DNA of 64,000 nt from an uncultured Cellvibrio sp. (GCA_946481735.1 CAMLOU010000002.1:1-64000), one strand, 5' to 3'; counted from the stretch's first letter, positions 1 through 9,427 are shown. Made by a program: numbers and translations. The notes: a model not told the origin generated them from the sequence alone.

Positions 1-1061
1 ACTTCGGCAGTACGATAGCCTTCAGTGCCGGCGGGCAGCAATTGCCAGGATTGAAATTGTGTGGCAATGGTTTGAATATCCTTGATCCCATATTGATTCA
101 AGGGACGATTGCCTTTCCATTGCGCATCCCATAAATCACAAAATACCTGTGCGATATTTTTGGTGAGCAATTCACCCATCACTGTACTCAGCAAAACTTT
201 GGGGCGCTGCTGCTGTTGCATACGCAAGTGTTCAATCAAATTAACATGCGGCAGCAAATTTACCTGAATGGATTGCCCCGGCTTCCAGTAGGAGGAAATT
301 TGTAAAATCGCCGGACCACTCAACCCCCGATGAGTAAACAAAAGATTTTCAACAAACGATTTTTCGCCACCCTTATCGTCGTTACAACTTACGCATACTT
401 CTATTGCATTGCCCACACACGAAGAAAACACAGCTAGTTGTGCGGGCGTTAAGGTAAAAGGTACCAGCCCGGCAGAACGCGGTTTGAGTGTAAGGTTAAA
501 TTGAGTGGCGACTTCATAGCCCAAGCCTGTTGCTCCCATGGTGGGAATGGACAAGCCACCGGTGGCCACAACCAAAGACTCGCACGCAATGTCACCGAGG
601 CTGGTATGGACACGGTAACGCAGGGGTAAATCGGTTGTTGATAATGCAGTGATTTTTTCTACCTGGCAGTGGGTGTAAATATCAGCCTTTGCGTCGGCGC
701 ACTCAGCCAGCAGCATATTGAGAATATCCTGCGCTTTGTTATCGCAAAATAATTGACCGAGCTTTTTTTCGTGGTAGGGAATCTGGTGCTTTTGCACCAA
801 TGTCAGAAAATCCCATTGGGTAAAACGCGAAAGCGCTGACTTGCAAAAATGGGGATTATCAGAAAGAAAATTCTCCGGCAGGGTGTGCAGGTTGGTGAAG
901 TTACATCGCCCGCCGCCAGACATCAGGATTTTTTTACCAACTTTATTGGCATGGTCAACCACCACAACCCGACGGCCACGCCGGCCAGCAACGGCAGCGC
1001 ACATCAGGCCGGCTGCACCGGCACCGATGATCAAAACGTCTGTTTGGCGGGGTAAGGGCAT
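1..1061 (-). CDS. HI0933/YhiN-family FAD-dependent oxidoreductase (C-terminus cut by window edge)
   Basis: The reverse-strand reading from ATG at 1061 gives about 353 residues with no stop before the window edge. It opens with a dinucleotide-binding motif (LIIGAGAAGL near residue 10), followed by the GKKILMSGGGRCNFTN signature typical of the HI0933/BaiN-like flavoprotein family. Related proteins are about 390-420 residues long, so roughly the last 40-60 residues are missing. The family binds FAD, but its physiological substrate is mostly unknown, so no reaction is assigned. The gene lies 46 bp downstream of dcd on the same strand, with a small hairpin between them. The family call is firm and the function is not. 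Confidence 0.85.
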   Translation of the reverse strand, partial: MPLPRQTDVLIIGAGAAGLMCAAVAGRRGRRVVVVDHANKVGKKILMSGGGRCNFTNLHTLPENFLSDNPHFCKSALSRFTQWDFLTLVQKHQIPYHEKKLGQLFCDNKAQDILNMLLAECADAKADIYTHCQVEKITALSTTDLPLRYRVHTSLGDIACESLVVATGGLSIPTMGATGLGYEVATQFNLTLKPRSAGLVPFTLTPAQLAVFSSCVGNAIEVCVSCNDDKGGEKSFVENLLFTHRGLSGPAILQISSYWKPGQSIQVNLLPHVNLIEHLRMQQQQRPKVLLSTVMGELLTKNIAQVFCDLWDAQWKGNRPLNQYGIKDIQTIATQFQSWQLLPAGTEGYRTAE

Positions 1062-1064
1062 ATT

Positions 1065-1100
1065 CAGTCACTAGCGCACGTCACTAGGGGCTAGTGACTG
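1065..1100. repeat. Small inverted repeat between dcd and the HI0933-family gene
   Basis: CAGTCACTAG at 1065-1074 is mirrored by CTAGTGACTG at 1091-1100. A nested copy (TCACTAG-GGG-CTAGTGA) lies at 1081-1097. The inner hairpin has a 3-base loop and could slow or end dcd transcription, but no clear T-run follows it on the minus strand. It is therefore recorded as a repeat and not as a terminator. Confidence 0.5.
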
Positions 1101-1107
1101 CAAAACA

Positions 1108-1677
1108 TCAGGTCTTGGGCAGGGTTACGCCACGTTGTCCCTGGTATTTTCCACCGCGATCCTTGTAGGAGGTTTCGCAGACCTCGTCGGACTCAAAGAA
1201 CAACATTTGCGCGATGCCTTCGTTGGCATAGATTTTTGCCGGCAAGGGCGTGGTGTTGGAAAACTCCAGGGTCACATGCCCTTCCCATTCAGGCTCCAGC
1301 GGTGTGACGTTAACGATAATGCCGCAACGCGCATAGGTGGACTTGCCCAGACACACAGTCAATATAGAGCGCGGAATCCGGAAGTATTCAACGGTGCGAG
1401 CCAAGGCGAAAGAATTTGGCGGGATGATGCAGACATCACTCTTGATATCAACAAAACTCTTTTCATCAAAATTTTTGGGATCGACAACAGTGGAATGCAC
1501 GTTGGTGAAGATTTTGAATTCATCCGCGCAGCGCACATCATAACCGTAGCTGGAGGTTCCATAAGACACGATGCGATGCCCATCGGCACCGTAGCGAACC
1601 TGGCTGGGTTCAAAAGGCTCAATCATGCCGTGCTGCTCGACCATACGGCGCATCCACTTATCGGATTTGATGCTCAT
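1108..1677 (-). CDS. dcd: dCTP deaminase
   Basis: Encodes 189 residues starting [12 protein letters not shown], nearly identical in start and length to Pseudomonas Dcd (about 188 residues). The enzyme deaminates dCTP to dUTP, feeding dTMP synthesis in the cytoplasm. The family core is visible: [13 protein letters not shown], then [40 protein letters not shown] and a C-terminal [13 protein letters not shown]. The reading frame stays open upstream to 1791, but that extension runs through a REP element and lacks family similarity, so the ATG at 1677 is preferred. The neighbour upstream is mrp, a pairing also known in Pseudomonas. Confidence 0.95.
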   Translation of the reverse strand: MSIKSDKWMRRMVEQHGMIEPFEPSQVRYGADGHRIVSYGTSSYGYDVRCADEFKIFTNVHSTVVDPKNFDEKSFVDIKSDVCIIPPNSFALARTVEYFRIPRSILTVCLGKSTYARCGIIVNVTPLEPEWEGHVTLEFSNTTPLPAKIYANEGIAQMLFFESDEVCETSYKDRGGKYQGQRGVTLPKT

Positions 1678-1763
1678 GCTGACTCCCACATACTGATAAT
1701 TTGACGGGGCGGCATAATAGCGTTTTTCGCCCGAGCCGCCTACCGTGAATAGCCTGCAAGCAG

Positions 1764-1862
1764 GTCGGATTAGCGCAGCGTAATCCGACAATGCCGTCTA
1801 TCGGAGGAATGGAGGAAAACGGTAGGTCGCGTCGGATTACGCCTGCGGCTAATCCGGTCTAC
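1764..1862. repeat. Inverted pair of GTAG-type REP palindromes (REPIN-like)
   Basis: The first palindrome (1764-1789) reads GTCGGATTAGCG then CGTAATCCGAC. The second (1831-1862) is the same unit inverted, with GTCGGATTAC then CTAATCCGGTCTAC. The two are separated by about 40 bp. The unit recurs at 15310, 19028, 22452 and 26124. The GTAG/CTAC tetranucleotide next to the palindrome is the known signature of REP elements mobilised by RAYT transposases. The pair lies in the mrp-dcd gap and could fold into a large hairpin. Confidence 0.8.
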
Positions 1863-1872
1863 GGCCGCGAGG

Positions 1873-2973
1873 TTAATCTTCAGTGATGATGATCTCTGGC
1901 ATCGGGGTGGCGGAAAGATTGAGTAGCCAGAGCTGGGCGGCCAGTTTGCGCGCAATGGCGCGGTAGGCTTGGGCAATGGCTGAGTCCGGCTCAGCGGCGA
2001 CCGATGGCGTGCCACCATCGGTCAGCTCACGAATCGACAAATCCAGGGGCAGCGCCCCGAGCAGGTTGGTCTGGTAGTCCTGGGCGATGCGCTCGCCGCC
2101 GCCAGCACCGAAGATATGCTCGGCATGACCGCACTGGGAGCACACATGAACTGCCATGTTTTCCACCACGCCCAGCACCGGCACATTGACCTTGCGAAAC
2201 ATTTCAATGCCCTTCCTGGCATCCAGCAAGGCGATGTCCTGGGGGGTCGTTACAATCACCGCCCCGGTCACAGGCACTTTTTGTGCCAGGGTAATCTGGA
2301 TATCACCGGTACCCGGCGGCATGTCGATAATCAGGTAATCCAGATCATCCCAACGGGTCTGCATCAGCAATTGCTGCAGCGCTCCACTGACCATCGGCCC
2401 GCGCCACACCATCGGCGTTTGCTCGGTCACGAGGTAACCCATAGAGATGGATTGAATGCCATGGGCTTCAATAGGCACCATCATCTGCGCCTTGCCTTCC
2501 CCCACGATCTGCGGACGCTGCTCACCCACCCCCAGCATATGATGCTGGCTGGGCCCATAGATGTCGGCGTCCAGAATACCGACACGCGCGCCCTCAGCCG
2601 CCAGCGCCAACGCCAGATTCACCGCCGTCGTGGATTTACCCACCCCGCCCTTACCGGAGGCTACCGCAATAATATTCTTAACCCCGGCGATAGCCTGCTG
2701 CGCATTAGCGGCGGGACTCGCCGGAATCACCCAATCCACATCCACCGACAGCTTCATTACCCCCTCGACCCGACTCACCGCATGATGGATGGCCGTCGCC
2801 AGCGCTTGGGCGACGCCCTCAGCGGGATAACCGAGATCGATGCTGACCGCAACCTGATCGCCCTCCACAGCAATACCATGGATGGCATTCAACTCGCCCA
2901 GTGGTCGTTGCAAGCTGGGCTCCAGCACACTTTCTACAGCGGCACGCAATGCAGTTGAATCAATAGTGGCCAT
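1873..2973 (-). CDS. mrp: Iron-sulfur cluster carrier ATPase Mrp/ApbC
   Basis: Encodes 366 residues from the ATG at 2973 (MATIDSTALR). An N-terminal MIP18/DUF59-type domain occupies about residues 1-85. A MinD/Mrp P-loop ATPase domain follows, with the deviant Walker A GKGGVGKST at 107-115. CSQC at 278-281 is the cysteine pair that bridges a [4Fe-4S] cluster in this family. The protein is expected to receive Fe-S clusters and transfer them to apo-proteins in the cytosol. An open frame extends upstream to 3243 but overlaps the RND gene end and its terminator hairpin, so it is not used. In Pseudomonas mrp lies beside metG; here about 10 kb separates them. Confidence 0.94.
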   Translation of the reverse strand: MATIDSTALRAAVESVLEPSLQRPLGELNAIHGIAVEGDQVAVSIDLGYPAEGVAQALATAIHHAVSRVEGVMKLSVDVDWVIPASPAANAQQAIAGVKNIIAVASGKGGVGKSTTAVNLALALAAEGARVGILDADIYGPSQHHMLGVGEQRPQIVGEGKAQMMVPIEAHGIQSISMGYLVTEQTPMVWRGPMVSGALQQLLMQTRWDDLDYLIIDMPPGTGDIQITLAQKVPVTGAVIVTTPQDIALLDARKGIEMFRKVNVPVLGVVENMAVHVCSQCGHAEHIFGAGGGERIAQDYQTNLLGALPLDLSIRELTDGGTPSVAAEPDSAIAQAYRAIARKLAAQLWLLNLSATPMPEIIITED

Positions 2974-3011
2974 GGTAAAAGTCCTCTGCAAAATAATGGG
3001 CCGCAGTATAA

Positions 3012-3041
3012 CGAAAAGGGCATCTATTGATGCCCTTTTCG
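3012..3041 (-). terminator. Rho-independent terminator of the RND efflux operon
   Basis: A perfect 12-bp stem, CGAAAAGGGCAT (3012-3023) and ATGCCCTTTTCG (3030-3041), with a 6-base loop. It lies between the stop of the RND permease (3071) and the start of mrp (2973), both on the minus strand. The 3' side is T-rich but interrupted. Confidence 0.7.
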
Positions 3042-3070
3042 CCAAAGCAAACCATGTTTCAAGACACTGA

Positions 3071-6000
3071 TCAGGCCGTCGCTTCCAGCTCCGCCAGGCG
3101 CGCCTTGTCTTTCTGGTGATCCTTCGCCAACAACACATACACCGACGGTAAAACGAACAACGTAAAGACCGTACCGATAGCCATACCAAACACCAATACC
3201 AGACCAATGGCATTGCGTGCCTCAGCGCCGGGGCCAGAGGCAAAGATCAAGGGCGCATGGCCTGCCACAGTGGCAATACTGGTCATCAATACCGGCCGCA
3301 GACGAATAACCGCCGCCTCCCGCACCGCGTCAATCTTGCTCCTGCCCTGCTCTTGCAGCTTGTTGGCAAACTCCACCACCAGGATGCCGTTACGGGCAAT
3401 CAAACCCACCAGCGTCACCAGACCAACCTGGGAATAAATATTCAACGTACTGCTGAAACCATCCGTAAAGAACGGCATGGGCATCGGCATCTTGAAGAAG
3501 GTAAACAGCAGCGCGCCGAAGATCGCCAGCGGCACAGAACCCGCCAGGATCACAATCGGGTCGCGGAAGCTGTTGTATTGCGCCGCCAACACCAGGAAGA
3601 TCATCAGCAACGCCAACATCAGCGCCGGCAGGAACGTATTGCCCTCACGATTGAGCTGGCGGGATTCGCCGGTGTAATCAATGCTGTAACCCTTGGGCAG
3701 AATCTTCGCCGCCTCTTCCTGCAAATATTCCAGCGTCTCGCCCAGCGGCCGGATGGTCACGCCGCTGATCTTCACCGCGTTCAACTGTTGCATCCGGTTG
3801 ATGGTGCGCGGCGCAGTAACGTGGGTCATGGTGGCAATCTGATCCAGGCGAATCATCTGGCCGTCAGCACCGGTAATATAAAGCTTGTTCAGGTCATCCG
3901 GCGTCAAACGTTCAACGCGCTTGACCTGGGGAATCACCTTATAGCTTTGCCCCGCCATATTGAAGCGGTTAACGTAGCCACCACCTAACAGCGTGCCCAG
4001 ATCCTGGGTCACGGTTTGCAGATCCAGCCCCAGGTCCGCCACTTTTTCCCGATCAATACTGAGCAGATACTCCGGCTGATCCACCTTCATATCAATCAGG
4101 GTAAAGGGAAAGGTGCCACTGGCATTCATAACCTGCTGCAATTTTAAGGCGTATTCATAGATTTCTTTGGAGTCCGCCGTCGAGGCAATCACAAACTCCA
4201 CCGGGAAATCACCTCCGCCCGGAAGCGGCGGCGGCGTGATCGGCAGAATACGCACGCCGGGAATATTCGCCAGTTTTTGCTGCACTTCCGGCAGGATTTC
4301 AAACACACTGCGGTCGCGCTCTTCCCAGGGCTTGGTCACCATGCCGGAGAAACCACCGGTGGGGAAATTGACCTGGAAGGTAAAATCTGTCTCCGGCACT
4401 TCCATAAACACGTTGTTTACCAACTTACCGTAGTAGGAGGATTGATCGAGCGTTGAGTTTGCTGGCGCATCCACCACACCAAAGATCACACCCTGGTCTT
4501 CCATCGGCGCCAGCTCTTTAGCGGAAAACATATACAGCGGGAAACACAGTAAAGCGATGCCCACCCAGAACACATAAATGCCTGAACGGCTATTGAGTGT
4601 CACATCCAGTTTTCTGCTGTAAAACTTTTGAAAACGATCAAAGACACCAGCTAAAGGCGCCGTCACTTTTTCATGGGGTTTGAGCATGCGCGAGCCCAAC
4701 ATGGGCGACAAGGTAATGGCCACGACCGCCGAGATGGTCACCGCACCGGCCAGCGTAATGGCGAATTCCCGGAACAAGGTACCGGTCAAACCGCCAATCA
4801 AACCAATGGGCACGTACACCGAAATCAAGGTGACCGTCATGGCGATAATCGGCCCACCCAGTTCCCGCGCTGCCGTGACTGCCGCCGGGAACGGCTTCAT
4901 GCCTTCCTCAATGTGACGTTCGATGTTCTCCACCATCACAATCGCATCGTCCACCACAAGCCCCACGCTCAATACGATGGAGAGCAAGGTCAACAAATTG
5001 AGTGAGAAACCAAACACCTGCATGATGAACAAGGCACCCACAAGCGACAGCGGAATAGCCACCACCGGAATAAAGACCGAACGACTGAAGCCCAAAAACA
5101 GGAAGATAACCAGGATGATAATCAGCAGGGTTTCCGACAGTGTTTTGATCACTTCAACGATGGCGGCGTCGATATATTTCGTCGCATCGTAAGCCACCAC
5201 ACCGTTCAACCCGGTCGGCAATTCCGCCTGGATCGCCTCCATCTCTTCGGTAACGGCTTTCATGACCTCCAGCGAGTTGGCATTGGGTGCAACCCACACG
5301 CCCATGAACACCGCGGTTTCGCCGGTAAAGTTCACTTCCTCGTTGTAACTCTCTGCCCCGAGCACGACATCGGCTATATCGCCCAGGCGTATCACGCCCT
5401 CGCTGGTATTGCGCACGATCAGCCGGCGGAAATCCTCGACGTGTTTTAAATCCGTATCGGCCCGCAAATTCACCTGGGTGTAGGCGCCGCGCGTCTGGCC
5501 AATGGCCGCCTGCACATTATTACTGGCCAGGGCCTGGCGCACTTCCGAGGGCGTAACGTTCAGCGCCGCCATCTTCTCCGACTTTAACCAGATACGCATC
5601 GCGAAGGTGCGTCCGCCGAGCACATCGGCTTTTTGCACACCGGCAATAGCCGTCAGGCGCGGCTGTACAGAGCGGGTCAAAAAGTCGGTGATCTGATTCT
5701 GTTCGAGGATCTTGGAGCTGAAGCTTAAGTATGCCGCCGCAAATTGACTGTCGGCGGATTCAATCGTAATCGCGGGTACTTCTGCTTCTGGAGGCAGATC
5801 GCCGCGTACCTGATTCACCTTGGCACTGATTTCTGTCATCGCACGCAAGGGATCGTAGTTCAACTGCAAGTGAACACGGATAGTTGATAAACCCATGGCA
5901 CTTTGTGAAGCGATGTAATCAATCCCGCCCGCCGAGGCAATGGCACGCTCAATGGGCGTGGTCACAAAGCCTCGTACCAGTTCCGCGTTGGCACCGACAT

Positions 6001-6151
6001 AAACGGTATTGATGGTAATCATGGCAACATCGCTACGCGGATACTGACGCACGGATAACGAACTGCCCGCCTGGATACCGGCGATCAGGATCAGCAAACT
6101 GACCACGATGGCAATCACCGGCCGCTGAATAAAAATATCTGTGAATTTCAT
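3071..6151 (-). CDS. RND efflux transporter permease, HAE1 family (MexI/AcrB-like)
   Basis: Encodes 1026 residues, the normal length for an RND drug-efflux inner-membrane permease. It begins MKFTDIFIQRPVIAIVVSLL, a start resembling MexI-type pumps. The proton-relay Asp pair in TM4 is visible as GLVVDDAIVMVEN (D401, D402). Two long periplasmic loops alternate with membrane bundles, and the protein ends in a short charged tail. It should work as a trimer with the adaptor encoded just upstream (6259-7380) and an outer-membrane channel of the TolC/OprM type, which is not present here. The substrate range cannot be read from sequence. A hairpin sits in the 107-bp gap between adaptor and permease. 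Confidence 0.93.
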   Translation of the reverse strand: MKFTDIFIQRPVIAIVVSLLILIAGIQAGSSLSVRQYPRSDVAMITINTVYVGANAELVRGFVTTPIERAIASAGGIDYIASQSAMGLSTIRVHLQLNYDPLRAMTEISAKVNQVRGDLPPEAEVPAITIESADSQFAAAYLSFSSKILEQNQITDFLTRSVQPRLTAIAGVQKADVLGGRTFAMRIWLKSEKMAALNVTPSEVRQALASNNVQAAIGQTRGAYTQVNLRADTDLKHVEDFRRLIVRNTSEGVIRLGDIADVVLGAESYNEEVNFTGETAVFMGVWVAPNANSLEVMKAVTEEMEAIQAELPTGLNGVVAYDATKYIDAAIVEVIKTLSETLLIIILVIFLFLGFSRSVFIPVVAIPLSLVGALFIMQVFGFSLNLLTLLSIVLSVGLVVDDAIVMVENIERHIEEGMKPFPAAVTAARELGGPIIAMTVTLISVYVPIGLIGGLTGTLFREFAITLAGAVTISAVVAITLSPMLGSRMLKPHEKVTAPLAGVFDRFQKFYSRKLDVTLNSRSGIYVFWVGIALLCFPLYMFSAKELAPMEDQGVIFGVVDAPANSTLDQSSYYGKLVNNVFMEVPETDFTFQVNFPTGGFSGMVTKPWEERDRSVFEILPEVQQKLANIPGVRILPITPPPLPGGGDFPVEFVIASTADSKEIYEYALKLQQVMNASGTFPFTLIDMKVDQPEYLLSIDREKVADLGLDLQTVTQDLGTLLGGGYVNRFNMAGQSYKVIPQVKRVERLTPDDLNKLYITGADGQMIRLDQIATMTHVTAPRTINRMQQLNAVKISGVTIRPLGETLEYLQEEAAKILPKGYSIDYTGESRQLNREGNTFLPALMLALLMIFLVLAAQYNSFRDPIVILAGSVPLAIFGALLFTFFKMPMPMPFFTDGFSSTLNIYSQVGLVTLVGLIARNGILVVEFANKLQEQGRSKIDAVREAAVIRLRPVLMTSIATVAGHAPLIFASGPGAEARNAIGLVLVFGMAIGTVFTLFVLPSVYVLLAKDHQKDKARLAELEATA

Positions 6152-6169
6152 AGATGAGGCTCACCACAG

Positions 6170-6188
6170 GGCCTGCGCAGTGCAGGCC
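6170..6188. repeat. Intercistronic hairpin between adaptor and permease genes
   Basis: GGCCTGC (6170-6176) pairs with GCAGGCC (6182-6188) around a 5-base loop. No T-run follows it. It may act as an mRNA processing or stabilising structure within the efflux operon, but this is inference. Confidence 0.4.
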
Positions 6189-6258
6189 GATAATCCTTGA
6201 AGCCGCGCGAGCCGGGGTGGCTCACGCAAACCATTCTTGATGTTTCAAACCTGACTGA

Positions 6259-7380
6259 TTAACTGTCTGCCGGCGTCGGCTCCAGTTTGTATTCCGGTGC
6301 AGCGATATCGCTCACGACAACGGATTGACCGTTAAACAACTTGAACGCGCCCGCACTGACAATCACATCGCCTTCCTTCAGGCCATCCGCAATCTCGACG
6401 AAATCGCCGCGCGCCTTACCCAAACGAACAAATTGCTGGCGCGCCTTGAGCTTGCCGGATTCATCTTCTTCCACCACAAAGACCGTATCGCCAAAAGGTG
6501 CATAGATGACGGATGTGCTCGGTACAGCGAGCACCGGCTCGGGGTCGGTAAGGATGACACGCGTCTCTACCGCCATACCGGGGATGAGTTTGTTGTCCGC
6601 ATTCTCAAGCGACGACTGCACGGTAGCGTTACGGGTTACGTGGTTAATCTCGGCGCCGATGGCGGTTACAACGCCCTTCACCATGACGTCTGAACCATCA
6701 CCCACGCGCACTTCAACATCCAGACCCTTGCCCATGCGGACCAGCCAGTGTTGCGGTACCGGAAAATTGACACGCACGCGGTTGGTTGCCTGTAGGGAAA
6801 CGATGCTGGCGCCGACTTGCAAATCCTGGCCAAGATCCACCTGGCGAATGCCGAGCCGCCCGGCAAAGGGCGCACGCACAACCTTTTTCGCAAGTGTTGC
6901 TGTCAGGTCATCCACATCACCCTGAGCCGACTCAAGCTGCTGCACCGCCGTATCCAGTTCACTTTGCGATACGGTGTTTTTCTGCCGCAGTTGCAGCAAA
7001 CGTTCATGGTTAGCCTGAGCCAGGCGCAGGCGCGCTGTCGCGGCATTCAATTGCGCACGCTCATTACTGGACTCTTGTTCCACCAGCACCTCGCCGGCTT
7101 TTACATACTCGCCGGAACTGAAAGCGATGCGCTGTACTTTGCCGGGAACTTCCGCCGCGATAGTGATACCTTCGTCAGCTTCAACCGTGCCGACAGCGGT
7201 ATAGATATTCGGCCATTCCTGCATTTCTGCCGCGAAGGTACTGACCGACTCGGGTGGCGGCACAAACGATTCGCCCGCCTCGGCCATAGCCGCAAACTGG
7301 CTGATTTTAATACCGGCGATGATGATAAAAATACAGAAGAGGGTCGCAACTGCGATACCAATTGATTTGACTTTACTCAT
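6259..7380 (-). CDS. RND efflux periplasmic adaptor (membrane fusion protein)
   Basis: Encodes 373 residues from the ATG at 7378-7380 (MSKVKSIGIAVATLF). A single N-terminal membrane anchor spans residues 5-27. The typical adaptor order follows: lipoyl/biotinyl half-motif (EVPGKVQRIAFSSGEYVKAG), a coiled-coil hairpin rich in Gln/Leu/Glu (about 100-150), the second lipoyl half (VVRAPFAGRLGIRQVDLGQ), then beta-barrel and membrane-proximal domains. A TTG three codons upstream is an alternative start but lacks support. It is the first gene of the pump operon and precedes the permease, to which it should dock. Confidence 0.92.
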   Translation of the reverse strand: MSKVKSIGIAVATLFCIFIIIAGIKISQFAAMAEAGESFVPPPESVSTFAAEMQEWPNIYTAVGTVEADEGITIAAEVPGKVQRIAFSSGEYVKAGEVLVEQESSNERAQLNAATARLRLAQANHERLLQLRQKNTVSQSELDTAVQQLESAQGDVDDLTATLAKKVVRAPFAGRLGIRQVDLGQDLQVGASIVSLQATNRVRVNFPVPQHWLVRMGKGLDVEVRVGDGSDVMVKGVVTAIGAEINHVTRNATVQSSLENADNKLIPGMAVETRVILTDPEPVLAVPSTSVIYAPFGDTVFVVEEDESGKLKARQQFVRLGKARGDFVEIADGLKEGDVIVSAGAFKLFNGQSVVVSDIAAPEYKLEPTPADS

Positions 7381-8324
7381 AGGGAACAACCGTCCAGTGG
7401 AAAAACAAAATTAATCTGAATTCAGAGGTGACCGTTTCAGAAAAACAGCCCAAAGATCAACCAGACCCTGGTTATCTCGGAGCTTGGCCATTGGGAGCAC
7501 CAACCGCTCGAAAAAGCAGCCGATTGTGGCATAGCCAAAGGTGAAACTGAAATTAACAAATGTCACAAAATGTAATAACCAGAAACGCCTCGAAACATCG
7601 ATAAAAGCCGGATGAAAGCCCGGGCAACGGCGAAATGACAGCGAAATAAAAGTGCCGCCGATACAAGCCTCTATCATTGAGCGGTGATGAATCATAGGGG
7701 TTTTCGGTCAGCTGTCCAATGAATATTTACAGCTATTGTTTAAGTTCTGATTAAGGGACTTAAACACACCTGTCCGGGCAGCCAGACCATTATCAACATC
7801 ACTGTGTCAGATACTGTCAGTAGGCTTTCCCAAACACGAAATTATTCTCCTTCCACCACTGTATTGGCTATACCCGGAGGGTAACATTCAAGCTCACAAT
7901 GACAGCAAGGGTATGGACTCCCCTGGCCCGGAGACCCGGCGCGGATTCACCACCTTCCCTTGGACATAAGCGGCCGTTCTTAAGGAAAGAATTCTTTATT
8001 ACTTCACACTCCAGTGCGTCGCTTCACCCATGGCTTGAAACCATACCAACGGCATCGGATGGCGAGGGCGCTTTTGGGCGAGAAAATCATTTACCAAGGC
8101 ATTCAGAAATCAGGGGGCGGGTTCGCTGACAGCATGCGCACAAAGATAAAAGCAGGAGCGATCATGCGAGCAATTTTTTGTTCCATAAAAAGCATTAAAA
8201 ACTTTTCCTTTTGACTGACATCACGTTTCATCATGCTTGCAAATTCTATGTACGGGAGCGAACTGAGATTAACGTGTTTACATCCTATTCTGGCCTCACA
8301 TGCATAAACCAAACGGAGTGCATT
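7381..8324. other. 944-bp stretch without a supportable gene
   Basis: This gap separates the minus-strand efflux operon from the plus-strand DUF3309 gene, so it must hold divergent promoters. Several short open frames exist (for example 7411-7695 minus, 7899-8129 plus, 8014-8214 plus). None has a well-placed ribosome-binding site, family similarity or protein-like composition. AT-rich segments around 7540-7580 and 7720-7760 are plausible promoter DNA. I see no repeat or RNA gene here that I can defend. Confidence 0.5.
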
Positions 8325-8483
8325 ATGAGTATAGGAACATTGTTATTGATTATTGTGATTCTGATGTTGATCGGTGCTATTCCCAGTTGGCCCTACAGCC
8401 GTTCCTGGGGATACGGTCCCAGCGGTATCTTGGGCGTAGTGTTACTGGTGTTGTTGATATTGTTGTTAATGGGGCGCATTTAG
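8325..8483 (+). CDS. DUF3309 family small membrane protein
   Basis: Encodes 52 residues from ATG 8325, preceded by GGAG seven bases upstream. Two hydrophobic segments (about 4-19 and 35-50) flank a conserved polar turn with PSWPYSRSWGYGPSG, the hallmark of DUF3309 proteins. Their function is unknown, but they are very short inner-membrane proteins often found near stress-related small genes. The next gene, 53 bp downstream, is an entericidin-like lipoprotein, suggesting a two-gene envelope-stress transcript that ends at the terminator at 8701. The family call rests on length and the Trp/Tyr/Gly-rich turn. Confidence 0.85.
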   Translation: MSIGTLLLIIVILMLIGAIPSWPYSRSWGYGPSGILGVVLLVLLILLLMGRI

Positions 8484-8536
8484 GGTACATCCGCAGTAAA
8501 CGGATATTGTTAACTATCAACCGAGAGGGAAAAATT

Positions 8537-8680
8537 ATGTCAAAGAAATTACTGACTTCATTATTTTTAATCAGCCTGGTATCTATCTTTACCGGTTGCA
8601 ATACTATCGAAGGTGCAGGCGAAGACCTCGAAGGTGGTGGCGAAGCCATTCAGAGAGAATCGCGCGAAGCACGCGATTAA
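8537..8680 (+). CDS. Entericidin A/B family lipoprotein
   Basis: Encodes 47 residues. The signal peptide ends in a lipobox (IFTGC), so the mature protein is a lipid-anchored peptide of about 28 residues. It carries the entericidin motif CNTIEGAGEDLEGGGEAI. The E. coli relatives EcnA/EcnB are a small antidote/toxin lipoprotein pair under stationary-phase control. Single-copy homologues like this one are common and usually of unknown role. GAGAGGGA precedes the ATG at 8537. The transcript ends at the strong terminator just downstream. Family assignment is good; a toxin role is not shown. Confidence 0.85.
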   Translation: MSKKLLTSLFLISLVSIFTGCNTIEGAGEDLEGGGEAIQRESREARD

Positions 8681-8700
8681 TTGTCTACGCTTTATGCCGT

Positions 8701-8733
8701 AAAAAACCTCCCTTCAGCTGGAGGTTTTTTATT
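8701..8733 (+). terminator. Rho-independent terminator after the entericidin-like gene
   Basis: AAAAAACCTCC (8701-8711) pairs with GGAGGTTTTTT (8720-8730) around an 8-base loop, followed by more T residues. This is a classic intrinsic terminator for the DUF3309-entericidin transcript. Confidence 0.9.
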
Positions 8734-8833
8734 TTCTATCGCATGATTATTGGCGACCTCCGCCCCCGTTAAGATTTACCTTCCGGTTTCCACTCGCTAT
8801 AGTCTGACGACTTTTTTCGACCGGTAGCGAATT

Positions 8834-9427
8834 ATGTCCACCAAACCTTTCTCACAAGCCTGTGAAAACAACAAAGCGCCAATACTTGCCGTGCTGCTGC
8901 GTCACTTCCAGCAGGTTCATCATGTACTGGAAATTGGATCAGGTACGGGGCAGCACGCAGTATATTTTTCAGGGGCAATGCCACATCTTATCTGGCAGAC
9001 GTCTGATCGCGCTGATTATCTCCCAGGTATTCAGCAATGGATTGCGGAATGTGCGCACACAAATATCCGCCTACCCTACGAGCTGGACGTCTTACAACCT
9101 GATTGGCCTACCGGTTTCGATGCCGTATTCAGCGCGAATACGGCGCACATCATGAGCTGGCCCACCGCGCGCCATATGATTGAGCAGGTGGGCCTGCGTC
9201 TTCCCTCCGCTGGATTGTTTGCACTTTATGGCCCGTTTAATTATCAGGGCAGCTACACCAGCGAGAGCAATCGCCAGTTTGATCAGCATTTGCAGGCCGT
9301 AAATCCTGTTCAGGGTATTCGCGATTCTGAAATGATCAATCAAACCGCAGAAGCGGTGGGTTTGACATTGGTAGAAGACAATCCCATGCCCGCCAATAAC
9401 CGCCTGATCATCTGGCGCAAGGCATGA
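8834..9427 (+). CDS. DUF938 class I SAM-dependent methyltransferase
   Basis: Encodes 197 residues. The glycine-rich SAM-binding loop VLEIGSGTGQHAVYF lies near residues 32-46, and an acidic strand-end motif follows in the Rossmann order. The overall pattern (N-terminal SQACENNKAPIL, central YGPFNYQGSYTSESNRQFD) matches DUF938 proteins, which are widespread in Proteobacteria and have no proven substrate. Its start at 8834 sits about 100 bp after the preceding terminator, so it probably has its own promoter. It is followed 67 bp later by the deacetylase-like gene on the same strand. Confidence 0.85.
   Translation: MSTKPFSQACENNKAPILAVLLRHFQQVHHVLEIGSGTGQHAVYFSGAMPHLIWQTSDRADYLPGIQQWIAECAHTNIRLPYELDVLQPDWPTGFDAVFSANTAHIMSWPTARHMIEQVGLRLPSAGLFALYGPFNYQGSYTSESNRQFDQHLQAVNPVQGIRDSEMINQTAEAVGLTLVEDNPMPANNRLIIWRKA

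Noticed and set aside
2116..2958. Long antisense open frame opposite mrp (280 codons)
   Set aside because: It lies entirely opposite a strongly conserved gene, and its composition (His/Arg/Gln-rich) is that of a shadow frame.
7411..7695. 94-codon minus-strand frame upstream of the first efflux operon
   Set aside because: No ribosome-binding site and an atypical Phe/Arg-rich sequence; more likely promoter DNA.
7899..8214. Short plus-strand frames in the 7.9-8.2 kb gap
   Set aside because: Purine-rich ribosome sites are misplaced, and the peptides do not resemble proteins.
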